From positions 1 through 6,910 of the forward strand of contig JAUVIX010000203.1 in assembly GCA_030592565.1 (NCBI GenBank): a stretch of 6,910 nucleotides of DNA. The letters are read 5' to 3'. The notes below the pieces were generated by a model. It did no database searches. It was given only the letters and a program-made list of their open reading frames with translations, and was not told the origin of the DNA. The translations under genes and the position numbers were made by a program. The DNA is from Chlorobiota bacterium (GTDB lineage: Bacteria; Bacteroidota; Bacteroidia; Bacteroidales; JAADJA01). Below are positions 1 to 6,382 of this stretch, one piece after another (positions within the stretch are counted from its first letter, which is position 1; the number at the start of each line of letters is the position of its first letter).

Positions 1-1
1 T

Positions 2-235
2 AAAATCGAAGAGTATGATATGATAGTCTTCTTTAGTCCGGCAGGAGTAAAATCGCTGCATAAGAACTTCCCTGATTTTATTCAGAATAGCACTCTTGTT
101 GCAGGCTTTGGCCCTACTACAGTTAAGGCTATCAAAGAATCCGGATTGAAACCCGATATAATTGCCCCGACAAAGACTGCTTTATCAATGACTGTTGCTA
201 TTGAGGAGTATCTTGAGAAGGCAAAAAAGAATTAG
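2..235 (+). CDS. hemD: Uroporphyrinogen-III synthase, C-terminal part (5' end outside window)
   Basis: This cytosolic enzyme cyclises hydroxymethylbilane to uroporphyrinogen III, the branch point to haem, sirohaem and corrinoids. The frame is open from base 2 and gives 77 residues; the first internal ATG is at 20, but the protein clearly begins upstream. The C-terminal HemD signature is visible: FFSPAGVKSL, then a variable stretch, GFGPTTVKAIKESGLKPDI, and finally SMTVAIEEYL before the TAG stop. FSPAGV and GPTT belong to the conserved core of the family, where they lie in the active-site cleft. About two thirds of the usual roughly 250 residues are missing to the left. It sits 110 bp upstream of rnpA on the same strand, an arrangement I know from Bacteroidota. 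The identity is firm; only the N-terminus is unseen. Confidence 0.93.
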   Translation, partial: KIEEYDMIVFFSPAGVKSLHKNFPDFIQNSTLVAGFGPTTVKAIKESGLKPDIIAPTKTALSMTVAIEEYLEKAKKN

Positions 236-259
236 GGTTGTTTTGGCAGCGCTATCATA

Positions 260-283
260 TTGTTAGATCGGGTGATCTAATAA
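260..283 (+). terminator. Hairpin after hemD, possible weak intrinsic terminator
   Basis: TTAGATC (263-269) and GATCTAA (274-280) are a perfect 7-bp inverted repeat around a GGGT loop. The stem can grow to 10 bp (260-283) with one G-U pair. A T-run (287-291) begins four bases after the stem, so the RNA would end in a hairpin plus a short U tract 25 bp after the hemD stop. The stem is AT-rich and the U tract short, so termination would be partial at best. The same bases lie between the two boxes of the candidate rnpA promoter, so the repeat could instead be an operator. Confidence 0.4.
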
Positions 284-292
284 ATATTTTTG
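260..292 (+). promoter_or_regulatory. Candidate Bacteroidota-type promoter for rnpA-yidD
   Basis: TATTTTTG at 285-292 matches the Bacteroidota -7 consensus TAnnTTTG exactly. ATTG ending at 262 can serve as the -33 box with a 22-bp spacer, near the upper end of what is usually accepted. The transcript would start near 297-300, leaving a leader of about 45 nt before the rnpA ATG. AT-rich DNA yields such matches by chance, so this is moderate support only. Confidence 0.4.
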
Positions 293-345
293 TATGGAAT
301 GCTATAGTTAGTACAAATCAAAAGCTGCAAAGCCAATAATTACCG

Positions 346-735
346 ATGCATACCTTTAAAAAAGAGGAACGTTTATCGCGCAAAAAGATTATCGAAAGCC
401 TGTTCTTAAAGGGGAACTCCTTTTCCCAATATCCTGTAAAAGTAGTGTGGCTCGATTATCTTCTTGAAGGGAAATATCCTGCTCAGGTGCTTATTTCTGT
501 GCCAAAGCGTAAGTTCAAACGAGCGGTTGATCGTAATTTGCTAAAAAGACGAATAAGGGAGGCATACAGAAAAAATAAGGAATCTCTGTATGAGTTTTTG
601 AGAGAAAGAGATAAAACCTGCGTTTTAGCTTTGTTATATATTTCAAACGATATTGTCTCTTATAATGAGATTGAAGAGAAAATAATACTAGCTTTGGAGC
701 GTTGTAAATCTGAATATGAAAAAACTGCTGGGTAA
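346..735 (+). CDS. rnpA: Ribonuclease P protein component
   Basis: This small basic protein (129 residues) binds the catalytic RNase P RNA and helps it recognise the 5' leader of precursor tRNAs. The N-terminus FKKEERLSRKKIIESLF is the usual start of the family (the substrate-contacting 'L..' helix). The hallmark basic 'RNR' region is RAVDRNLLKRRIREAYR at about residues 59-75, preceded by ISVPKRKFK, the spelling typical of Bacteroidota. Length fits the family (about 110-140). The ATG at 346 is chosen because the family N-terminus begins right there. Its last 20 bases overlap the start of yidD in another frame, so the two are probably translationally coupled. The usual enterobacterial neighbour rpmH is absent; hemD lies upstream instead. 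Confidence 0.96.
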   Translation: MHTFKKEERLSRKKIIESLFLKGNSFSQYPVKVVWLDYLLEGKYPAQVLISVPKRKFKRAVDRNLLKRRIREAYRKNKESLYEFLRERDKTCVLALLYISNDIVSYNEIEEKIILALERCKSEYEKTAG

Positions 736-937
736 ATTTTTTATTTTACTGATAAGGTTTTATCAGGTGGCCATTTCACCCTATTTTGCAGCTTCCTGTA
801 GATATACACCCTCTTGTTCATCTTACGGTGTGGAGGCAATTAAAAAGTTTGGACCTTTTAAAGGAGGGTGGCTGGCACTCAAGCGGTTTTTGTCGTGCAA
901 TCCTTGGGGCGGCAGTGGTTATGACCCTGTTCCGTGA
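716..937 (+). CDS. yidD: Membrane protein insertion efficiency factor YidD
   Basis: YidD is a small inner-membrane-associated protein thought to assist insertion of membrane proteins by the YidC/Sec route; its mechanism is not settled. The 73-residue length is normal. An N-terminal amphipathic segment (KKLLGKFFILLIRFYQVAIS) is followed by the family signature CRYTPSCSSYGVEAI (about 28-42), FGPFKGGWLALKRFLSCNPW and the terminal GGSGYDPVP. The three conserved cysteines are at about 28, 34 and 61. The ATG at 716 lies inside the 3' end of rnpA (20-bp overlap), with no Shine-Dalgarno sequence, consistent with coupling. The rnpA-yidD pairing is conserved across many bacteria, which supports the call further. 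Confidence 0.96.
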   Translation: MKKLLGKFFILLIRFYQVAISPYFAASCRYTPSCSSYGVEAIKKFGPFKGGWLALKRFLSCNPWGGSGYDPVP

Positions 938-959
938 TTGGATTAATTGACAGTTTGAA

Positions 960-985
960 AAATATATAATATCAAATATATAATA
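960..985 (+). repeat. 12-bp tandem-like direct repeat just upstream of the S41 peptidase start
   Basis: AAATATATAATA occurs at 960-971 and again at 974-985, separated only by TC; the second copy ends two bases before the ATG at 988. Leaders in Bacteroidota are normally A/T-rich and unstructured near the start codon, so this may simply favour ribosome access. No promoter with sensible spacing is visible here, which agrees with read-through from rnpA-yidD. Confidence 0.55.
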
Positions 986-987
986 AA

Positions 988-2691
988 ATGAAACAATCAG
1001 CAATTTATAAAAATATGAAAAAGATGAAATTGGTTCTGATCAATTTGTCTGTTATTTATCTTGTTATATTCTCTTCTTCGGTTTTGGGGCAAAACAAAAA
1101 TAATTTTGAGATTTCGAAAAATCTTGATATCTATGCCACAGTAATAAAGGAGTTGGATATTAACTATGTTGATGATATTCAGCCGGGTAATCTTGCTGAA
1201 ACGAGTATCAAGTCAATGCTTGAATCGCTTGATCCATATACAGTTTATATTCCTGAGTCGGATATCGAAGATGTGAGATTTATCACTACCGGCGAATATG
1301 GGGGAATAGGTGCAATGATACAGATGCGTGATGACTGGGTTGTTATTTCTGAGCCTTATGAGGGAAAGCCGGCACAACTCGCAGGCCTGAAAGCCGGAGA
1401 TAAAATTCTTGAGGTTGACGGTAAATCGGCAAAGGGCAAAACCACCAGTGAGGTCAGTGCTATTTTGAAAGGTCAACCCGGAACAAAAGTGACACTTCTT
1501 ATTGAACGTGAGGGTGTTGCCGAACCAATAGAAAAGGAGTTTGCCAGAGAGAACGTCAAGATTGATAATATCCCCTATTATGGTGTTTTGGGTGATGGCT
1601 TTGGATATATTAAACTTACAGGGTTTACTCATAACGCTGGAAATGAGGTAAAAATGGCTTTTCTTGAATTGAAAAAAAACAATGATCTAAAAGGTGTTAT
1701 TCTTGATTTGAGAGGAAATGGTGGCGGGCTTTTGCAAGAGGCTGTTAATATTACAAATATATTTGTTGAAAAGGGCCAGATGGTTGTCAGTACAAAAGGG
1801 AAGCTGGAAAGTAAGAATTATTCATATAAAACCAGAAATGCCCCAACTGATGTTGAAATTCCTTTGGCTGTTTTGGTAGATGACGGAAGCGCTTCGGCCT
1901 CTGAAATCGTTACAGGAGCTCTGCAGGATTTGGACCGTGGAGTAGTAATAGGACAGCGGACTTTTGGTAAAGGACTTGTTCAAAATGTAATCCCCCTTTC
2001 GTATAACGCACAGTTGAAAGTAACCGTTGCTAAATATTATATTCCGAGTGGGAGATGCATTCAGAAAATCGATTATTTTCATAAAGATAAAAACGGACAT
2101 TCTGGTGAAATAGCAGACTCACTAATTACAGCTTTTAAAACCAGTAATGGAAGAACAGTTTATGATGGTGGTGGCATTGAGCCTGACATTAAGGTTGATC
2201 TGGGAAAAATGAGTAATCTAAGCTATACTCTTTTTATAAAATATCTGTTTTTTGATTATGCCGGGAAATTTGAAAGGGAGCATGATTCGATTGAACCGCC
2301 AGAGAAATTTGAAATAACTGATGATGTTTTTAATGATTTCGTAGCCTATATCAGTGATAAGGATTATGATTATTCAACGAACTGCGAAAAATCACTTGAA
2401 GATATGAAAGAATCGGCAGAGGATGACGATTACTTTACGAGCCTTGAGCCTGAATTTGAAGCGTTAAGGGCAAAAATTCTTGAAAATAAAAAGGGTGATC
2501 TGGTGAAGCATAAAGATGAGATCAAAAAAATATTGAAATTCGAGATTGTAACAAGGTACTATTATCAAAAGGGTAGAATAATAGCATCTTTAAATGATGA
2601 TGAGGATATAAATAAAGCAATTGATGTTCTTAGCGACGAATCTGGTTATCTGACGATTCTCGGGGTTGCCGGTAAAGATGATAATAATTAA
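988..2691 (+). CDS. Secreted S41 family carboxyl-terminal processing peptidase with PDZ domain
   Basis: This serine/lysine protease is expected to trim or degrade envelope proteins from their C-termini. The N-terminus has a signal peptide (hydrophobic stretch about 14-33, likely cleaved near VLG-Q at 34/35). A PDZ domain spans about 101-176, with GAMIQ, AGLKAGDKILEVDGK and GQPGTKVTL. The catalytic S41 domain spans about 195-405: GYIKL, DLRGNGGG (about 240-247), VDDGSASASE and GQRTFGKGLVQ. By alignment with CtpA/Prc the nucleophile is Ser303, 25 residues before Lys328, with Gln332 as the third residue; all are intact. A charged region of about 160 residues follows (about 408-567). I know such extensions in Bacteroidota homologues but cannot assign a function. 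ATGs at 1015 and 1024 are alternative starts that keep the signal peptide. The stop abuts the next start, so the two genes are co-transcribed. Confidence 0.93.
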   Translation: MKQSAIYKNMKKMKLVLINLSVIYLVIFSSSVLGQNKNNFEISKNLDIYATVIKELDINYVDDIQPGNLAETSIKSMLESLDPYTVYIPESDIEDVRFITTGEYGGIGAMIQMRDDWVVISEPYEGKPAQLAGLKAGDKILEVDGKSAKGKTTSEVSAILKGQPGTKVTLLIEREGVAEPIEKEFARENVKIDNIPYYGVLGDGFGYIKLTGFTHNAGNEVKMAFLELKKNNDLKGVILDLRGNGGGLLQEAVNITNIFVEKGQMVVSTKGKLESKNYSYKTRNAPTDVEIPLAVLVDDGSASASEIVTGALQDLDRGVVIGQRTFGKGLVQNVIPLSYNAQLKVTVAKYYIPSGRCIQKIDYFHKDKNGHSGEIADSLITAFKTSNGRTVYDGGGIEPDIKVDLGKMSNLSYTLFIKYLFFDYAGKFEREHDSIEPPEKFEITDDVFNDFVAYISDKDYDYSTNCEKSLEDMKESAEDDDYFTSLEPEFEALRAKILENKKGDLVKHKDEIKKILKFEIVTRYYYQKGRIIASLNDDEDINKAIDVLSDESGYLTILGVAGKDDNN

Positions 2692-4257
2692 ATGCGTTAT
2701 AGTATTAATCACCGCCTAATATATTTTGTAGCATTTATTTTGTTGGCTATCAGTATTCCTTTGTCCCGCTTTGGAATGAGTATTGCCCAGTTTCTTCTTA
2801 TTGGCAACTGGCTTCTGGAAGGAGATATTAAAAATAAAATAAAAAAGTTTGTTAATAATAAGGCTGCCCTTGTCCTTGCTTCACTTTATCTGCTTCATAT
2901 TGTTGGATTGCTTTATACCAGCGACTTTCAGTATGCCATAAAAGATTTGAGAATAAAAATTCCGCTTCTAATCTTCCCGCTCATTCTTTCAACAATAGAA
3001 CCAATTAACAGGAAACAATTTAATATTATTCTGAAGGTGTTTGCCGGAGCTGTATTAGCTGGTACTTTTATCAGTGTTGGGATTTATATGTTTAAGGAGA
3101 TAAACGATTTTCGGAATATCTCTCCTTTTATTTCGCACGTGAGATTCAGCCTGAATACCGCACTGGCAATTTTTGTGACGGTTTACCTGGCCTTTAATGT
3201 TTACCGACATAACTTAATAATGAAAATTGTTTCTTTTGCTGCTGTAGTGTGGATGATGATGTTTCTGTTTATTATTGAGTCTGTTACAGGTATATTTATA
3301 GTTTTGTTCGTTGCGTTTATCATTGCGTTTATCGAAATACTTAAAGAAAGAAATATCTATTACCGCTTGTCAATATTTCTTTTGCTAATCGTGGTACCTC
3401 TTTTTGGGTTTTTCTACATTCACGATGTAGCCAAATCATACCTCACACCTAATAAACAGGAATTACAAAATATTGATGCATATACTATAAATGGAAATCT
3501 TTATTATAATGATACTGTAAAAATGCCTGTTGAAAACGGTAGTTATATAGGGCTTTATATTTGCAATAAGGAGCTTAAAAAGGAGTGGAGTAAAAGAAGC
3601 CAATTTGATTTTAATGGTAAAGATTCAAAAGGTCAGCCGGTAAAATATACACTTTACAGATATTTGAACTCCAGAGGATTGCGTAAAGATTCGGTTGGAA
3701 TTTCAAAATTGAATAAGGATGATATCCGGGCTGTGGAACTTGGAATAGCCAATTATCATTACACCCAAAAGCTAAGTCTTAACACCAGGCTTTATAAGCT
3801 GCTTTGGAGTTACGACAGCTATCGCAGAGGCGGAAACCCCAGCGGACATTCCCTGTTACAGCGTTTTGAATTCTGGAAAGCTGCAGTTGGAATTGTAAAA
3901 CAGAATTTCTGGATTGGAGTTGGTACAGGCGATATCTCTGACGCGTTTTATGAGCAATATAAAAATTCGGATACCCGACTTGCAGAAAATCTTTGGGTTA
4001 ACAGAACTCATGACCAATATCTGACAATATTTGCAACATTTGGAATTATCGGTTTTATATGGTTTATGGTTACACTTTTCTATCCTCCTATAAAGATGAG
4101 AAAAATGGGAAATTATCTTTTCTTGGTATTCTTTATTACTATGCTTCTTTCAATGCTTATGGAGGATACACTTGAAACTCAGGCCGGTGTGACTCTCTTT
4201 GCTTTCCCCTTTTCGTTCCTTTTGTTTATGATTGGAGATAAAGCCGAAAATGAATAA
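2692..4257 (+). CDS. O-antigen ligase/polymerase-like polytopic membrane protein (Wzy_C superfamily)
   Basis: Members of this superfamily transfer or polymerise undecaprenyl-linked glycans on the outer face of the inner membrane (WaaL, Wzy, PglL); the substrate here is unknown. I count roughly 9 hydrophobic helices in residues 8-244, a long hydrophilic loop at about 245-441, and about 3 helices to the end. The late loop and next helix carry the superfamily pattern: HSLLQRFEFWKAAVGI (Arg391), NFWIGVGTGDISDAFYEQY, and RTHDQYLTIFATFGIIG, where His440 matches the conserved loop histidine of ligases. The first half of the loop (about 255-375) looks like a compact extracytoplasmic domain (ENGSYIGLYICNKELKKEW, YTLYRYLNSRGLRKDS, DDIRAVELGIANYHY) that I recall only from Bacteroidota relatives. 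The ATG directly follows the peptidase stop (0 bp gap), so translation is probably coupled. No glycosyltransferases are nearby. Confidence 0.83.
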   Translation: MRYSINHRLIYFVAFILLAISIPLSRFGMSIAQFLLIGNWLLEGDIKNKIKKFVNNKAALVLASLYLLHIVGLLYTSDFQYAIKDLRIKIPLLIFPLILSTIEPINRKQFNIILKVFAGAVLAGTFISVGIYMFKEINDFRNISPFISHVRFSLNTALAIFVTVYLAFNVYRHNLIMKIVSFAAVVWMMMFLFIIESVTGIFIVLFVAFIIAFIEILKERNIYYRLSIFLLLIVVPLFGFFYIHDVAKSYLTPNKQELQNIDAYTINGNLYYNDTVKMPVENGSYIGLYICNKELKKEWSKRSQFDFNGKDSKGQPVKYTLYRYLNSRGLRKDSVGISKLNKDDIRAVELGIANYHYTQKLSLNTRLYKLLWSYDSYRRGGNPSGHSLLQRFEFWKAAVGIVKQNFWIGVGTGDISDAFYEQYKNSDTRLAENLWVNRTHDQYLTIFATFGIIGFIWFMVTLFYPPIKMRKMGNYLFLVFFITMLLSMLMEDTLETQAGVTLFAFPFSFLLFMIGDKAENE

Positions 4258-4289
4258 TTGATCGCATTCAAATATATTTTGTATTTTCG
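4258..4289 (+). promoter_or_regulatory. Candidate promoter for the cdd-thioesterase-chaN unit
   Basis: TATTTTCG at 4282-4289 matches the -7 consensus TAnnTTTG at all but one position. TTG at 4258-4260, immediately after the preceding stop codon, gives a -33 box with a 21-bp spacer. Transcription would begin near 4294-4298. That falls after the upstream TTG codon at 4292 and about 15-20 nt before the ATG at 4313, so the site also argues for the ATG start of cdd. Confidence 0.5.
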
Positions 4290-4312
4290 CCTTGTCAATA
4301 AACAAGTATTTA

Positions 4313-4810
4313 ATGAAAAAGATAAATCATTCCTTCATTGTTACAGAGTTTGAGAGTCGGGAAGAGCTTGAGTCTGAGGATAATCTGTTACTTCAAAAGG
4401 CGATTGAAGCGGTTGATAATGCATACGCACCCTATTCCGCTTTTTATGTGGGTGCTGCTGTTTTACTCGAAAACGGGAAGATAGTAACTGGAAACAATCA
4501 GGAGAATGCTGCATATCCTTCAGGGTTGTGTGCTGAAAGAGTTGCTCTTTTTTTTGCTTCTTCCATCTATCCTGATGTGGCAGTTAAAGCCATTGCTATA
4601 ACAGCCAAAGCTGAGAATTTTACAATCAAGGAGCCGGTTGCTCCCTGCGGTGCCTGCCGACAGGTAATGGCTGAAACAGAAAACCGTTTTGATAACAAAC
4701 TGCGTGTTATTATGATGGGTGAGGAGGGTGTAATCCAGGTTGTTGAAGGAATGGAAAGTCTCCTGCCTTCGGCCTTTCATTCAGAAGAGTTGAAGAAAGA
4801 AAAAAGATAA
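4313..4810 (+). CDS. cdd: Cytidine deaminase
   Basis: This cytosolic zinc enzyme deaminates cytidine and deoxycytidine to uridine and deoxyuridine in pyrimidine salvage. With the ATG at 4313 it has 165 residues, near the length of the short tetrameric class plus a 20-residue N-terminal extension common in Bacteroidota. Visible motifs are APYSAFYVGAAVL (about 39-51), the substrate-binding NQENAAYPSG (about 62-71), the first zinc/catalytic motif CAE (Cys73, Glu75), and the second zinc motif PCGAC (Cys112, Cys115) followed by RQVMAE. All catalytic residues are present. A TTG at 4292 would add seven residues, but it lies at or before the predicted transcription start, so I prefer the ATG. It is first in a + strand run with the thioesterase (40-bp gap) and the ChaN-like gene. 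Confidence 0.95.
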   Translation: MKKINHSFIVTEFESREELESEDNLLLQKAIEAVDNAYAPYSAFYVGAAVLLENGKIVTGNNQENAAYPSGLCAERVALFFASSIYPDVAVKAIAITAKAENFTIKEPVAPCGACRQVMAETENRFDNKLRVIMMGEEGVIQVVEGMESLLPSAFHSEELKKEKR

Positions 4811-4850
4811 CATCAGAGTTTTTTTACATGTTAATTGTTTATAATATTAG

Positions 4851-5246
4851 ATGGAATTAGTATCAACCAAAATATGCAAAACCAGTGATATTGGTGTTAA
4901 CGAAAACCTATTCGGAGGTACGCTGCTGGCTTGGATGGATGAAGCAGGAGGTAACTATGCCGCAATAAAATGTTGCACTCCCAATATGGTTACAGTGAAG
5001 ATAAACGAGGTGCTTTTTAAAAAACCAGTGAAGGTTAAAAACCATATTCGTATTTACGGGACTGTTCTGAAAGTTGGCAAAAGTTCAGTTACTATTTCGG
5101 TTGAAGCCCGCAAGGTTATGTTTTCTGATGCTGCCGAGGATAGTGTTTGTTCTACGGAAATGGTATTTGTAAAAATTGACAAAAATGGTAATGCCTCACC
5201 AATAAAAGAAGAGGTAAGAAATAAACTTATTAATCAATTAAAATAA
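4851..5246 (+). CDS. Acyl-CoA thioesterase, hotdog fold (YciA-like)
   Basis: This family hydrolyses acyl-CoA to free CoA and acid in the cytosol; chain-length preference cannot be read from sequence. The protein is a single hotdog domain of 131 residues. The N-terminal TSDIGVNENLFGGTLLAWMDEAGG (about 11-34) corresponds to the conserved 'N..G.FGG..L..MD' region of YciA/acyl-CoA hydrolases, with Asp30 at the position of the catalytic acid. It is followed by MVTVKINEVLFKKPVKV and an IYGTVLKVGKSSVTISVEAR strand pair, then EMVFVKIDKNG. Length and motifs match the single-domain class. It sits between cdd (40 bp upstream) and the ChaN-like gene (7 bp downstream), so it is probably co-transcribed. 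There is no obvious metabolic link with either neighbour. Confidence 0.9.
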   Translation: MELVSTKICKTSDIGVNENLFGGTLLAWMDEAGGNYAAIKCCTPNMVTVKINEVLFKKPVKVKNHIRIYGTVLKVGKSSVTISVEARKVMFSDAAEDSVCSTEMVFVKIDKNGNASPIKEEVRNKLINQLK

Positions 5247-5253
5247 TTTAAAG

Positions 5254-6120
5254 ATGAAGTACAAAATTTTATTTTTTGCAATGTTAATTTTATTCGCTTC
5301 AATGAAAAGCGATAAGCAGGCTTTTATGCTGTATGATGCCAACGGCAAGGATGTTAAATATGATAAAATGATCAAAGAGCTGTTACAAGCAGATATCGTT
5401 TTCTTTGGCGAACTGCATAATAATCCAATAAGTCATTGGTTTGAGCTGGAGATAACAAAGGACTTCTATAATGACAAAAAGGATAATCTGATTCTTGGGG
5501 CTGAAATGTTTGAGTCGGATAATCAGCTTCTTATTGATGAGTTTCTGTTATCAAGAATTAAGACGAAAAGTTTTGAGGCTGAGGCAAAAATGTGGAAAAA
5601 CTATTCAACGGATTACAAACCACTTTTGGAATTTGCAAAAGATAATAAATTGAAGTTTATAGCTACGAATATTCCAAGGCGTTATGCTTCAATTGTAAAT
5701 AAAAATGGCTTTGAAGCACTCGATAGTATTAGTAGTGAGGCTAAGAAACTGATTGCCCCGCTTCCTGTTAATTATGATCCGGATGTGAACTGTTACAAGT
5801 CGATGATTGAGATGATGGGTGGAATGGGTGGACACGTTACAGCAAATATTCCTAAGGCACAGGCTATTAAAGATGCAACAATGGCATATTTTATTTTGCA
5901 AAATTGGAAAAAAGGTGAATTGTTTTTCCATTATAACGGCTCATATCATTCTGATAACCACGAAGGTATTGTGTGGTGGTTAAAACAGGCAAATTCCGAT
6001 TTGAATATTTTAACAATTACAACAGTTGAGCAGGATACTATTAATCCACTTTCGGATGAGTTCAAAAACAAAGCCGATTTTATTATCGCTGTACCTTCCG
6101 ATATGACGAAGACATATTAA
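5254..6120 (+). CDS. ChaN-like protein (PF04187-type, haem-binding/EreA-like superfamily), exported
   Basis: Campylobacter ChaN is an iron-regulated lipoprotein that binds two haem groups; most Bacteroidota homologues are untested. This 288-residue protein begins with an export signal (MKYKILFFAMLILFASM). There is no cysteine near its end, so it does not look like a lipoprotein. Family motifs are in order: IVFFGELHNNPISHWFELEI (about 48-67; Glu53, His55, His61), LGAEMFESDNQ (about 81-91; Glu84), ATNIPRRYA (about 137-145), AQAIKDATMAYFIL (about 202-215) and FFHYNGSYHSDNHEGI (about 225-239; His226, His232, His236). The histidine-rich sites are intact. It starts 7 bp after the thioesterase and ends just before a strong hairpin, so it closes the unit. 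The family call is firm; haem binding is inferred. Confidence 0.86.
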   Translation: MKYKILFFAMLILFASMKSDKQAFMLYDANGKDVKYDKMIKELLQADIVFFGELHNNPISHWFELEITKDFYNDKKDNLILGAEMFESDNQLLIDEFLLSRIKTKSFEAEAKMWKNYSTDYKPLLEFAKDNKLKFIATNIPRRYASIVNKNGFEALDSISSEAKKLIAPLPVNYDPDVNCYKSMIEMMGGMGGHVTANIPKAQAIKDATMAYFILQNWKKGELFFHYNGSYHSDNHEGIVWWLKQANSDLNILTITTVEQDTINPLSDEFKNKADFIIAVPSDMTKTY

Positions 6121-6123
6121 TTT

Positions 6124-6170
6124 TATAATGTGACAACCAAGTGACAAGCGTCCACGTTTGTCACATTATA
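6124..6170. terminator. Strong double hairpin region, likely bidirectional terminator
   Basis: TATAATGTGACAA (6124-6136) and TTGTCACATTATA (6158-6170) form a perfect 13-bp inverted repeat. A second copy of GTGACAA lies inside (6141-6147), so GTGACAAGCG (6141-6150) can instead pair with CGTTTGTCAC (6155-6164). That gives a compact 10-bp stem with a UCCA loop and one G-U pair. The compact form is followed by T-rich DNA on the + strand. The site starts four bases after the ChaN-like gene and lies 18 bp beyond the end of the converging minus-strand gene, the usual place for a shared terminator. The T tract is poor in either direction. Confidence 0.72.
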
Positions 6171-6188
6171 TATTAATTATGAAAATGT

Positions 6189-6371
6189 TTATCTGCTAAA
6201 TACCTCGCTGATTATATCGCCGTGTGTTTTTCCGAAATTTATTATGCACCAGGCTCGGAGTATGTAAACCTCTTCTTTCTTTAACCAGCGTAAAGATTTT
6301 TTTAGCTCGGCTTTAAAAATATCTCTGTTAAAACTGACTTTTTCTAATATTATCTCTGTATATCTAAGCAT
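6189..6371 (-). CDS. Small uncharacterised protein, 60 residues
   Basis: I do not know a function. The 60-residue product starts MLRYTEIILEKVSFNRDIF, continues with KAELKKSLRWLKKEE (helical, basic) and RAWCIINFGKTH, and ends with DIISEVFSR. This pattern (YTEIILEKVSF, then ELKK, WL, WC and FG) resembles a small conserved Bacteroidota family of unknown function that I recall, without a named domain. It has no signal peptide or membrane helix, so it is probably cytosolic and largely helical. It converges with the ChaN-like gene across the double hairpin, and its 5' side carries a palindrome cluster. The ATG at 6371 is the only sensible start. That it is a real gene is supported by its protein-like composition and by the hairpin spaced just after its stop; conservation needs a search. 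Confidence 0.7.
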   Translation of the reverse strand: MLRYTEIILEKVSFNRDIFKAELKKSLRWLKKEEVYILRAWCIINFGKTHGDIISEVFSR

Positions 6372-6382
6372 AATTTTTAGAA

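Noticed and set aside
947..970. TTGACA (947-952) and TATAAT (965-970) as a sigma70-like promoter for the S41 peptidase
   Set aside because: The spacer is only 12 bp, far below the usual 16-18, and Bacteroidota use a different -33/-7 consensus.
818..1003. 61-codon minus-strand frame over yidD
   Set aside because: It lies antisense to the fully conserved YidD signature and extends into a low-complexity AT leader; no family resemblance.
1213..1632. 139-codon minus-strand frame inside the S41 peptidase
   Set aside because: It is antisense to the PDZ and early catalytic region, which is clearly coding on the + strand; the peptide has no recognisable motif.
1822..2100. 92-codon minus-strand frame inside the S41 peptidase
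   Set aside because: It is antisense to the catalytic Ser/Lys region; a shadow of the + strand codons.
4292..4312. TTG start adding seven residues to cytidine deaminase
   Set aside because: The candidate -7 box at 4282-4289 puts the transcript start at or after this codon, and ATG at 4313 gives a normal N-terminus.
4520..4780. 86-codon minus-strand frame inside cdd
   Set aside because: It overlaps the zinc-binding motifs of cytidine deaminase on the other strand; no independent support.
5689..5931. 80-codon minus-strand frame inside the ChaN-like gene
   Set aside because: It is antisense to conserved ChaN-family motifs; the histidine/cysteine-rich peptide is an artefact of complementing those codons.
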